Assembly (NCBI GenBank): GCA_050485785.1
Contig: JBJHCA010000006.1
Coordinates: 4,050 to 68,049, forward strand
Length of the DNA stretch: 64,000 nt
Source: JBJHCA01 sp050485785
GTDB lineage: Bacteria; Bacteroidota; Bacteroidia; Chitinophagales; Saprospiraceae
Direction of reading: 5' to 3'
Both the position numbers and the translations under genes were made by a program. The notes under the pieces are model-generated. The model was not told the DNA's origin. It saw only the letters and a program-made list of their open reading frames with translations, and ran no database searches. This document shows positions 52,180-60,472 of the stretch, piece by piece. How positions within the stretch are numbered: the first letter of the stretch is position 1; every line of letters begins with the position of its first letter.

Positions 52180-52927
52180 CCCCCTAAATCCGGCAGCTTT
52201 GAAGATCATACAGATTTCGGATATGCACCTCTGCAACAATCCTGCTGACCGGCCTCATGGTATAGATGTATGGAAAAACTTTACGCTTGCCCTGCAAAAA
52301 GCGGCACAATATAAACCCGATTTGATCATGCTCACCGGTGACCTGTGCCTCGACACCGGAGAAGTGAGCATATATGAAAGGATCAGGGATTTGATGAGTA
52401 GTTTCAACATTCCCTGGTATGCTTTGCCGGGTAATCATGACAATGCTGAGATGATGGAAGCCGTTTTGGGCACCCGTCATTGCCGGAGGCAGTATTATCT
52501 GACAGCACTGACCGAGGGTTATGTAGCACTCATTCTCAATTCGGGCGACAGTGTTTTATCCGCGGCCGATGTTTCCCGAATCCACAAAAAGTTATCAGAT
52601 ATCAAGAAAAAGATCCTGGTTTTTATTCACCACCCCATTATCAGTGCTCCCGTTCCTTACATGGAAAGGAATTACATTCTGAAAGACCGGGATCTGATAG
52701 CCCATGTGCTGATGGCACACCCTGAGGATGTTATGATTTTCTGTGGTCACTATCATGTAAATATTTGTACACGCTTAGGCAACATTACCCAGTGGATTGC
52801 ACCAGCTACTTACTTTCAGATAGATCCGGAGTTTGATCACTTCGAAACAGATCACCGCCCGCCGGGATTTCGGGAGATTATTCTGGATGGGGACATGCTC
52901 CACACCAGGGTTGTACTGATCAGCTAA
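52169..52927 (+). CDS. Calcineurin-like metallophosphoesterase
   Basis: The five phosphoesterase motifs are in order: ISDMH, LTGDLC, PGNHDN, FIHHP and GHYH, giving the two-metal centre. The length (about 250) and motif spacing match CpdA/Icc-type enzymes, some of which hydrolyse cAMP. Substrate is not decided. Both possible starts are TTG: 52169, which overlaps the upstream gene by 11 bases, and 52199, just before the conserved domain (KIIQISDMH). An antisense copy of the 13-bp motif falls in its coding sequence. Confidence 0.9.
   Translation: MKINPLNPAALKIIQISDMHLCNNPADRPHGIDVWKNFTLALQKAAQYKPDLIMLTGDLCLDTGEVSIYERIRDLMSSFNIPWYALPGNHDNAEMMEAVLGTRHCRRQYYLTALTEGYVALILNSGDSVLSAADVSRIHKKLSDIKKKILVFIHHPIISAPVPYMERNYILKDRDLIAHVLMAHPEDVMIFCGHYHVNICTRLGNITQWIAPATYFQIDPEFDHFETDHRPPGFREIILDGDMLHTRVVLIS
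52584..52596 (-). repeat. Exact 13-bp motif (GATAACTTTTTGT), antisense in the phosphoesterase gene
   Basis: It lies in the coding sequence for HKKLSD. This is the only copy antisense to a gene and may be by chance. Confidence 0.6.
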
Positions 52928-53011
52928 ACGTGTTTTGTACATGGATTACCGGCAGGTCAGGTAAAATTTGAAGCAAACATGGCATTTTGTCTGCCTTTTT
53001 CCGGCGAATTG

Positions 53012-53024
53012 CGCCATTTTGGCG
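53012..53024. promoter_or_regulatory. Small palindrome upstream of clpB
   Basis: CGCCA-TTT-TGGCG is a perfect 5-3-5 inverted repeat, 72 bases before the clpB ATG. It could be a heat-shock regulator site; no regulator is identified. Confidence 0.3.
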
Positions 53025-53096
53025 GGAGCTCTGCAATGGTTTACCATTTGATGAAAGAGTGTAAACAGGTACAAAAACCCGAATAAATTTTAATTT

Positions 53097-55721
53097 ATGC
53101 AATACGATAATTTTACCGTCCGCTCCCAGGAAGCCATTCTGCGTGCGCAACAGCTGGCAGGTGGCATGGACCAGCAGAGTGTGGATACATCACATTTGCT
53201 CAGGGGGATCATGGAGCAGGATGAAAACGTGAGTAACTTCCTGTTCAATCATGCAGGTATTAGTATAGTCAAGCTCAAAGAAGGTATCAATGAGTTGATC
53301 AAGGCTATTCCCCGCGTTTCAGGATCCGATAAGCAATACCTGACCCATGATGCCAACCAGGCATTGAGCAGAGCCAAAAATGCACTGAAAGATTTTGGTG
53401 ATGAATACATCTCTGTTGAATTGATGATATACGGAATCCTGACCGGCAAGGACAAGACTTCAAAGCTGCTCAGAGATTTGGGACTGACTGAATCCAAATT
53501 GAAAACAGCCATTGCAGAGCTGAGGAAGGGTGCAAAAGTGACCGATCAGCACGCTGAAAATCAATACAACGCACTAAAGAAATACGCCATCAATCTGAAT
53601 GAACGTGCAGAATCGGGAAAACTTGACCCAATCATCGGGAGGGATGATGAGATCAGAAGGGTGCTGCACATACTGAGCCGGCGTAAAAAGAATAACCCCA
53701 TACTTCTGGGCGATGCCGGTGTCGGAAAAACGGCCATAGTGGAAGGTATTGCCTGGCGCATTGTGAATCATGACGTGCCCGAAAACCTGCTCAGCAAAAA
53801 CATCTATACGCTGGATCTGGCTGCCCTGGTTGCCGGCGCTAAATACAAAGGCGAGTTTGAGGAAAGGCTCAAGGCCGTGATCAAGGAGGTAAGCAGTTCG
53901 GATGATATCATTTTGTTTATTGACGAAATTCACACTCTTATCGGGGCCGGAGGCGGGGGCGGATCCATGGATGCCGCAAACATCCTGAAACCTGCACTGG
54001 CACGCGGTGAAATAAGAACCATTGGTGCTACCACCCTGGATGAATACCAGAAGTACTTTGAAAAGGACAAAGCATTGGTTCGGCGATTCCAGACTGTACA
54101 CATCGATGAGCCCAGCGTGGAAGATACGGTCTCCATTTTGCGCGGGTTGCAGGAAAAATACGAGGTCTACCACAAGATTGAGATCCTGGATGAAGCATTG
54201 ATTGCCGCGGCGGAACTCAGCCACAGGTATATTGCCGATCGCTTTTTACCCGATAAGGCCATCGACCTGATTGATGAAGCTGCAGCCAGGTTGCGTCTCG
54301 AACTGGACTCGGTGCCGGAAGAAGTTGATGAATTAGACCGTCGCAAAAGACAGCTTGAAATTGAACGCGAGTACATAAAGCGCGAAAAAAACGAAAAACA
54401 GCTGGCTGTGCTCAATGAACAGATTGCCAATCTTAATGAGCAACTCAATGATCTGAAAGCCCGCTGGCAAAATGAAAAGGAAATTGTAGAAGCTATTCAG
54501 GCCTGTAAGCAGCGTATCGAAGAATATGAAATGCAGGCTGCCAAAGCAGAACGCGAGAGTGATTATGAACTGGTAGCCAGGCTGCGGTACGGAAAAATGA
54601 AAGAAGAGGAGGCCAAGCTCATGGCTGCCGAAGAGCAACTCAAAGGACTTAGCGAATCAAGCAGGCTCACCAAGGAAGAAGTAACTGCCACGGATATTGC
54701 TGAAGTGGTGGCACGGTGGACCGGGATCCCGGTGAGCAAAATGCTGCAAAGCGAACGGGAAAAACTGCTGTCTCTTGAAGAAGAACTCGGCAAAAGGCTG
54801 ATAGGCCAACACGAAGCAGTAGCGGCAATTTCTGATGCTATACGCAGAAGCAGAGCAGGACTTCAAGATCCAAAAAGGCCGATTGGTTCATTTATTTTTC
54901 TTGGCCCTACAGGCGTAGGAAAAACTGAACTGGGAAAGGCCCTGGCTGAAATCCTGTTTAATGATGAGAATGCCATTATCCGCATAGACATGAGTGAATA
55001 CCAGGAAAGGCATGCTGTATCGCGGCTGGTTGGTGCTCCTCCGGGATATGTGGGGTACGACGAAGGTGGGCAGCTTACTGAAGCTGTAAGGCGTAAGCCG
55101 TATTCCATCATTTTGCTGGACGAGATCGAAAAAGCCCACCCTGATACGTTTAATGTCCTGCTTCAGGTGCTGGACGATGGCCGGCTTACCGACAACAAAG
55201 GCAGGGTAGCTAATTTCAGGAATACCATCATTATCATGACTTCCAATATGGGTGCTGATGTGATCCTAGAAAACTTTGAAGATCTTGATGCCCTGGGTGA
55301 AAAGCATCGCACTGAAATTCTTGAAACCACTAAACTGGAGGTTTTTAATATGCTAAAAGAGCACATGCGGCCTGAGTTTCTCAACCGGATAGATGAGCGC
55401 ATAATGTTTTTGCCGCTTACACGGGATGAAATCGCCCGCATACTTGATCTCCAGGTTCAGGGAATCAACGCCAAGCTCAAACGGCAGGAACTTACCATGG
55501 AACTTTCTGATTCAGCGCGCAATTTGCTAGCAGACCTTGGATATGATCCTCAATACGGTGCCCGGCCCATGAAGAGAGTTCTTCAAAAAGAAGTTGTCAA
55601 TCAGATTTCGAGAAAAATTCTCGAAGGGGAGTTTATTGCCGGTACACATATTTTGGTCGATGTCGATCAGTCAGCAGGCAAACTGACTTTTACTGCTGCT
55701 GAACAGCCCGTGCAGAATTAA
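53097..55721 (+). CDS. clpB: ATP-dependent disaggregase ClpB
   Basis: ClpB, with DnaK, pulls proteins out of aggregates in the cytoplasm. The order is an N-terminal Clp repeat domain (1-150), first AAA+ module with Walker A GDAGVGKT at 205-212, a long coiled-coil middle domain (about 400-530) that marks ClpB against ClpA/ClpC, and a second AAA+ module with Walker A GPTGVGKTE near 603. Sensor and Arg-finger regions (EFLNRIDERIMF) follow. Length (874) is normal. It stands alone with a terminator after it. No CIRCE-like element is seen; only a short palindrome lies upstream. Confidence 0.98.
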   Translation: MQYDNFTVRSQEAILRAQQLAGGMDQQSVDTSHLLRGIMEQDENVSNFLFNHAGISIVKLKEGINELIKAIPRVSGSDKQYLTHDANQALSRAKNALKDFGDEYISVELMIYGILTGKDKTSKLLRDLGLTESKLKTAIAELRKGAKVTDQHAENQYNALKKYAINLNERAESGKLDPIIGRDDEIRRVLHILSRRKKNNPILLGDAGVGKTAIVEGIAWRIVNHDVPENLLSKNIYTLDLAALVAGAKYKGEFEERLKAVIKEVSSSDDIILFIDEIHTLIGAGGGGGSMDAANILKPALARGEIRTIGATTLDEYQKYFEKDKALVRRFQTVHIDEPSVEDTVSILRGLQEKYEVYHKIEILDEALIAAAELSHRYIADRFLPDKAIDLIDEAAARLRLELDSVPEEVDELDRRKRQLEIEREYIKREKNEKQLAVLNEQIANLNEQLNDLKARWQNEKEIVEAIQACKQRIEEYEMQAAKAERESDYELVARLRYGKMKEEEAKLMAAEEQLKGLSESSRLTKEEVTATDIAEVVARWTGIPVSKMLQSEREKLLSLEEELGKRLIGQHEAVAAISDAIRRSRAGLQDPKRPIGSFIFLGPTGVGKTELGKALAEILFNDENAIIRIDMSEYQERHAVSRLVGAPPGYVGYDEGGQLTEAVRRKPYSIILLDEIEKAHPDTFNVLLQVLDDGRLTDNKGRVANFRNTIIIMTSNMGADVILENFEDLDALGEKHRTEILETTKLEVFNMLKEHMRPEFLNRIDERIMFLPLTRDEIARILDLQVQGINAKLKRQELTMELSDSARNLLADLGYDPQYGARPMKRVLQKEVVNQISRKILEGEFIAGTHILVDVDQSAGKLTFTAAEQPVQN

Positions 55722-55729
55722 TGCCGGAT

Positions 55730-55764
55730 AAAGAGCCCTGACTTCAAAACCCAGAGCTCTTTTA
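55730..55764. terminator. Terminator between clpB and the small mscS gene
   Basis: AAAGAGC (55730-55736) and GCTCTTT (55756-55762) pair around a 19-base loop and end in a T-run, 8 bases after the clpB stop. The stem may also serve the opposing gene. Confidence 0.65.
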
Positions 55765-55783
55765 TTGTAGTATCGTAAGTTGA

Positions 55784-56611
55784 TCACTTGTGTTCAGAAG
55801 TTTCGTCTGCCGCCGCCATATTGATTTCCATAGTCGGGAAAGGAATGCTGATGTTGTTTTCGTCAAATTTGCGCTTGATCCCTTCGGTGAGGTACTCAAA
55901 TGTGCTCCAATAGTCCGGCGTATTGACCCATACCCTTAAGGCAAAATTGATTGAGCTGTCGTCAAGGGCAGTCAGAAAAACTATGTGCTTTTCGTCTTCG
56001 AGCTTATTCGGGCACTCGTCTACCAGTTGGTGAAGTACCTGTCTCACTTTGACAAGGTCATCGTGATAGCTGCATGATGCTACCACATCCACTCTTCGTT
56101 TGGGCTTCTTGTTCACATTCACAATGGCTGCATTACTCAGTTGCCCGTTGGGTATGATGATTTCCTGATTGTCTGTGGTTCTCATGATCGTGTAAAAAAT
56201 CTGAATTTCTTCAACAATACCGGTATGATTAGGCGTCTTGATGAAATCACCTACTTTAAATGGCTTGAACATTATTATCAGCACTCCACCGGCAAAATTA
56301 GACAACGAACCCTGAAGTGCCAGTCCGATGGCAAGACCTGCTGCACCCAATATAGCTGCAAATGATGTAGTGTTAATTCCCAGTGTAGAAATAGCCGTAA
56401 TCACTACAAGTATTTTCAGAACAATACTGATCAGCGTAGCGATAAACCTTTTTACCGTTGGCTCTACCGGCCCCTTAAACAGCGCTCTTTTTATGATTCG
56501 CGTCACCAGCCCTGCCAGATAGAAACCCGCTACCAAAATCACCAGCGCTATCAGTACTTGCCAGCCAAACCTCAAAATCATATCCAGATTCTCACTCAAA
56601 AAATCATCCAT
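55784..56611 (-). CDS. mscS: Small-conductance mechanosensitive channel MscS
   Basis: The 275-residue protein has the three-helix MscS core, pore helix ILGAAGLAIGLALQGSLSNFAGGVLI, gating segment FKPFKVGDFI and the beta-domain IIIPNGQLSNAAIVNVN. The size matches E. coli MscS (286), unlike the larger channel at 15-16 kb. It lowers turgor on osmotic downshock at the inner membrane. It converges on clpB and is preceded by a repeat-rich gap. Confidence 0.95.
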   Translation of the reverse strand: MDDFLSENLDMILRFGWQVLIALVILVAGFYLAGLVTRIIKRALFKGPVEPTVKRFIATLISIVLKILVVITAISTLGINTTSFAAILGAAGLAIGLALQGSLSNFAGGVLIIMFKPFKVGDFIKTPNHTGIVEEIQIFYTIMRTTDNQEIIIPNGQLSNAAIVNVNKKPKRRVDVVASCSYHDDLVKVRQVLHQLVDECPNKLEDEKHIVFLTALDDSSINFALRVWVNTPDYWSTFEYLTEGIKRKFDENNISIPFPTMEINMAAADETSEHK

Positions 56612-56717
56612 AGTTGTGTGCAGTATTTTAGTTCCTCCCTCTACTAAAAACTTTCACCGCTTATTGTTGAAACCCAATCCCATTTTTTATTCCTCAATTC
56701 TTAAAACTTACACATAC

Positions 56718-56875
56718 CACCCCTCTACGTCCAACCCTCTACGTCCATTGTCCATTGTCCATTGAATAGTCCACCCATCTACGTCCTTTGCGTCTTTGCG
56801 TGATACAAATCCGCCCCTCTACGTCCATTGTTAATTGTTACATTGTTAATTGTAAATTGTCCAATGTCTGTTGTC
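56718..56875. repeat. Cluster of CTCTACGTCC and GTCCATTG repeats
   Basis: In the 328-bp gap between mscS and the nucleotidyltransferase, CTACGTCC occurs four times and GTCCATTG or GTCCAATG at least four times, followed by TTAATTGT units. The GTCCATTGTCCATTGTCC word is the reverse complement of the one near 2.59 kb. I see no gene in this gap. Confidence 0.75.
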
Positions 56876-56888
56876 AATTCCCATTCCC

Positions 56889-56896
56889 TATCTTTA
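56889..56896 (+). promoter_or_regulatory. Possible -7 element of the nucleotidyltransferase operon
   Basis: TATCTTTA, one mismatch from TAnnTTTG, 44 bases before the ATG. Confidence 0.35.
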
Positions 56897-56939
56897 CCCC
56901 TTTATTTCATAAGCATTAGTTCATAAACAGCCAATCTGC

Positions 56940-57944
56940 ATGAAACTCATCATACCCATGGCCGGCCGCGGATCCAGATTAAGACCCCATACGCTTACTG
57001 TGCCCAAACCGCTTATTCCGTTCTCAGGAAAACCTATGGTACAGCGCATGGCCGAAGACCTGGCCACCGGAACTGCACAAAAGTTTGAAGAAATTTCCTT
57101 TGTCATCGGTGATTTTGGTGAAGAAGCAGAAAAAATGTTATCCCAAATAGGAGAAAACATCGATACCCCGGTAAGAATCTATTACCAGAAAGAACCCCTC
57201 GGAACAGCTCATGCCATACACTGTGCTGCAGACTCCCTTAATGGCCCGGTAATGGTGGCTTTTGCAGATACTTTGTTCAGGGGAGCATTCCATGTTGATG
57301 ACCGGGACGAGGGAATAATCTGGGCAAAACGCGTTGACAACCCTTCTGCTTACGGGGTTTTGAAGCTCGACGGACACGGCATGATCAGCGGTTTTGTGGA
57401 AAAACCGGAAAACTTTGTTTCTGACCTGGCCATTGTGGGTATTTACTACTTCAAACACGGAGAAACCCTCAAAAAAGAAATCGAATACCTGCTCAACAAC
57501 GACATTCGCGAAAAAGGCGAATTTCAGCTCACCAACGCGCTGGATCGCATGCGCCAAAACGGTACATCTTTCAGGCCCGGCACCATAGAGGCTTGGCTCG
57601 ACTGCGGCAATAAAGACGCCTTGATTGCTGCCAACCGGGATGTGTTGGAACATGCTGACCCCGAACCGCTTCAAAGCCGCATTGCCACTATCACCGAAAG
57701 TGTGATCATAGAGCCGTGCTATATTGGTAACGGTGCACGAATTGAGCAATCCGTTATCGGCCCGTTTGTTTCAGTGGGTGAAAATACCACGATTAAAAAA
57801 TCCATCGTTTCCAACAGTATTATCCAGCAGGATGTTATGTTACATCATGTGCATTGCTCCAATAGCATGATCGGGCGATTTGCAAGCTGTAAAGGAACCC
57901 CGAAGAACTGGAGCATCGGAGATTATACAAAACTGGAAGAATGA
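56940..57944 (+). CDS. Sugar-phosphate nucleotidyltransferase
   Basis: The enzyme should join an NTP to a sugar-1-phosphate. The N-terminal fold has GRGSRLRPHTLTVPKPLIPFSGKP (short form: GxGxRLxPxT and PKPL), ADTLFRG, and the product-site EKPENF. The C-terminal 90 residues form a left-handed helix of hexapeptides (VIIEPCYIGNGARIEQSVIGPFVSVGENTTI). Glucose-1-phosphate thymidylyltransferase and mannose-1-phosphate guanylyltransferase families both fit; the sugar and nucleotide are not decided. It leads an operon with TPR, DUF4292 and EnvC-like genes, an arrangement common in Bacteroidota. Confidence 0.9.
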   Translation: MKLIIPMAGRGSRLRPHTLTVPKPLIPFSGKPMVQRMAEDLATGTAQKFEEISFVIGDFGEEAEKMLSQIGENIDTPVRIYYQKEPLGTAHAIHCAADSLNGPVMVAFADTLFRGAFHVDDRDEGIIWAKRVDNPSAYGVLKLDGHGMISGFVEKPENFVSDLAIVGIYYFKHGETLKKEIEYLLNNDIREKGEFQLTNALDRMRQNGTSFRPGTIEAWLDCGNKDALIAANRDVLEHADPEPLQSRIATITESVIIEPCYIGNGARIEQSVIGPFVSVGENTTIKKSIVSNSIIQQDVMLHHVHCSNSMIGRFASCKGTPKNWSIGDYTKLEE

Positions 57945-59698
57945 ACATTTTTTTGCATCACGGATATGCGGCGGTGATTTTTGGGTGGATAACTCTTTGT
58001 TTGGCTGTTACTCCGCTCTCAGCACAGGAAGTATTTGAAGAGGAAGGTCCGCTGCCTCCATTGGTAAGCAGTGAGGAGACTGTAAACCAGCGCCTGTTTA
58101 TGGAAGGGTTTAAAGCTATGGCCCTGGAAGAATACGACCTTGCCCTGGCTAAATACAGTGAACTCCTTGGCCGGGACCCCGGCAATCACGTGGCTCATTT
58201 CGAAATGGCCAAGGCCTTTTATTATACCGAACAAACCGAAAGAGCCCTGGAGGCCATTCTTCGCGCTATTCGCCTGGATGGCAATAATGTCTGGTATCGG
58301 CTGCTGGCCACTGAATTACTGGCTGACGAAGAGCGGTTTGCCGAAGCAGCCGCCCAAATGGAACAGGTGATCAAGCTCGAACCGGGACATCCGGATTATT
58401 ACTTCGAACTGGCCTATCTGCACATCATGAACCGGAAATTTGAAGAAGCCATTGCCACTTACGAGCTCCTTCAAAGCAAAATTGGCATTTACGAAGACAT
58501 AGCTGTACGAAAGTATCGCCTGCTTCTTGAAATGAATCACTGGACAGAAGCTGAACAAGTACTCCTCGAGTTGCGCGATGCCTATCCATCGGAAATTTCG
58601 GTTTATCATCATCTGGCCAATTTTTACATGCAAAAAGGCGACAAACAAAATGCCATGGAAACCTTCCGGACTATCCTGGAACTCGATCCCAATGATCCTA
58701 TGGCACAGCTGGGTATGGCCGAATCATACAAAGCCAACCGGGATTTTACAGCTTATCTCAAAGCAGTTCGCCCGCTGATGGCTAATCCCGAGGTGGACAT
58801 TGATCTCAAGGTAAGCGAGATTATGCCTTTTTTGCGAACAGTTGATGGTACTTCGGATGAAGAGTTGCGAAAAGCCATGCTGGAAGTGGGCAGACTTCTT
58901 ACCGAAGCACACGATACCGATGCCAAGGCATTTGCCGTTTATGGCGATATGCTTTACAACGTTGGGCAGCCGGAAAAAGCACTCGAACAGTTTGAAAAAG
59001 CTCTGGCGCTTAACCCCGCAGTATTTGCTGTGTGGGAACAGGCATTGATGATTGCTGCTCAAACAGGCAACGGCGATAAATTGATAACTTTGTCCGCCCA
59101 CGCCATCGATCTGTACCCCAATCAGGCTTTTTTCTTTTTTATGAATGGCGTGGGACACAGTATGGAGGGCAATTTCAGGGAAGCTGAATACAGCCTCAAT
59201 GATGCGCTGATGATGGCCGGACGCAATGAAACGCTGCGCCAGCAAATTCAATCTCAGCTCGGAACGGTGTATTTCAGGCTAGGTGAGTATCCGCAATCAG
59301 ATGCTGCTTTTGAAAAAGCCCTGGAAATGAATCCCCGCGATGCCATAAGCCTCAACAATTACAGCTATTATCTTGCCGTGCGGGGTGTGAAACTGGAGCA
59401 GGCCAAAGCCATGTCGGCCAAATCCAATGAGTTGTTGCCAGGCAGAGCAGCCTTCCAGGATACTTATGGTTATATCCTTTTCCGCATGGAGTTGTATAGT
59501 GAATCGGCAGAATGGTTTGAAAAAGCCCTGCATAACAGCGGTAGCAGTGATCCCGAAATACTCGAACACTACGGCGATGCGCTTTTTATGCTCAACAGAA
59601 CCGACGAGGCATTAAAATACTGGGAAAAAGCCCTGGATCTTGGTGGTAATGGAGCTTTGCGAAAGAAAGTTGAAACCAAAAGCATCAAAGGATCATGA
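57941..59698 (+). CDS. Secreted tetratricopeptide-repeat protein
   Basis: A signal peptide ending PLSAQE is followed by about a dozen TPR units over the rest of the 585 residues (for example YDLALAKYSELLGRDPGNHV, PEKALEQFEKALALNPAVF). Such a scaffold mediates protein contacts in the periplasm or at the outer membrane. It overlaps the nucleotidyltransferase by 4 bases and the DUF4292 gene by 4. The signal peptide region carries an exact 13-bp motif. The molecular partner is unknown. Confidence 0.92.
   Translation: MNIFLHHGYAAVIFGWITLCLAVTPLSAQEVFEEEGPLPPLVSSEETVNQRLFMEGFKAMALEEYDLALAKYSELLGRDPGNHVAHFEMAKAFYYTEQTERALEAILRAIRLDGNNVWYRLLATELLADEERFAEAAAQMEQVIKLEPGHPDYYFELAYLHIMNRKFEEAIATYELLQSKIGIYEDIAVRKYRLLLEMNHWTEAEQVLLELRDAYPSEISVYHHLANFYMQKGDKQNAMETFRTILELDPNDPMAQLGMAESYKANRDFTAYLKAVRPLMANPEVDIDLKVSEIMPFLRTVDGTSDEELRKAMLEVGRLLTEAHDTDAKAFAVYGDMLYNVGQPEKALEQFEKALALNPAVFAVWEQALMIAAQTGNGDKLITLSAHAIDLYPNQAFFFFMNGVGHSMEGNFREAEYSLNDALMMAGRNETLRQQIQSQLGTVYFRLGEYPQSDAAFEKALEMNPRDAISLNNYSYYLAVRGVKLEQAKAMSAKSNELLPGRAAFQDTYGYILFRMELYSESAEWFEKALHNSGSSDPEILEHYGDALFMLNRTDEALKYWEKALDLGGNGALRKKVETKSIKGS
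57988..58000 (+). repeat. Exact 13-bp motif (GATAACTCTTTGT) inside the TPR gene
   Basis: Read as W-I-T-L-C in the signal peptide, after TTTTTGGGTG. Confidence 0.7.
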
Positions 59699-60441
59699 TC
59701 AGGTATGGTGTGCTGCTTCTGGTGTTGGCAGCAATAGCTGCCATGAGCTGCCGGGCAAAAAAAATGCCTGATGCTCCGGTTCATTTCCCCGATGAAAGCC
59801 ATGGTGTTTGGAACCTGATGCAGGAAAACACCTTGCCCTGGAATTCTGCCGTTATCCGTTCCCGTTTGCAATACAGGGATGAATCCGGAACTCAGTCAGG
59901 CACAGTGAACATCAGAATGATCAAGGATAGTGTGGTTTGGATGAATGCCACCAAACTGGGCTTTGAAATTGCCAGGGTATTGGTAACTGCCGATTCTGCA
60001 TTTGTGCTTAACAGACTCGAAGGCAGCACCTCTGCAGTATCCTTGTATGAACTGGCGCATGAATTCGGTTTGCCTCCGCGCCTCGATTATATTCAGCACC
60101 TGCTGATGGGCCAAACCATACCGGCTCATTACGCAAAGGCCAGTAATGACAGCAGTAATCCCCTGAGATTCAAAGTCAGAGACTCCCGGCTGATGTGGCA
60201 TTACCTGCTAATGCCCGACACCGGAATGCCTTCGCTGCTGGCAGTAGAGGACGAAGGTTCTGCTTATAAATTGGTATGGAATCTTAGCAACTACAGAGTA
60301 CTTCCCGATACGCGTTATTTTTCGTTCCTTCGCGAAGGCATTGTATTAGATGAAAAGGATCAAACCATCCTCACCATACAATTGGATATCAGCCATGTGG
60401 ATGTGGACACTACTTTCGACATTCCTTTCAGACGGCCTTAG
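59695..60441 (+). CDS. DUF4292 lipoprotein
   Basis: The 248 residues have a lipobox (AAMSC, Cys19) and the DUF4292 fold, a LolA/LppX-like half-barrel in which one side binds a lipid tail; family members run from about 30 to the end here (SRLQYRDESGTQSGTVNIRMIKDSVVWMNATKLGFEIARVLVT in pieces). LolA-like lipid carriage is inferred from the fold. It sits in the middle of the TPR-DUF4292-EnvC operon, overlapping the TPR gene by 4 bases. Confidence 0.88.
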   Translation: MIRYGVLLLVLAAIAAMSCRAKKMPDAPVHFPDESHGVWNLMQENTLPWNSAVIRSRLQYRDESGTQSGTVNIRMIKDSVVWMNATKLGFEIARVLVTADSAFVLNRLEGSTSAVSLYELAHEFGLPPRLDYIQHLLMGQTIPAHYAKASNDSSNPLRFKVRDSRLMWHYLLMPDTGMPSLLAVEDEGSAYKLVWNLSNYRVLPDTRYFSFLREGIVLDEKDQTILTIQLDISHVDVDTTFDIPFRRP

Positions 60442-60472
60442 TGTAACGCGAGGCACTCGTACTTTCCATGCA

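Noticed and set aside
53574..54224. Minus-strand open frame of 216 codons
   Set aside because: Antisense to clpB, whose AAA+ motifs are intact.
57138..57749. Minus-strand open frame of 203 codons
   Set aside because: Antisense to the nucleotidyltransferase gene.
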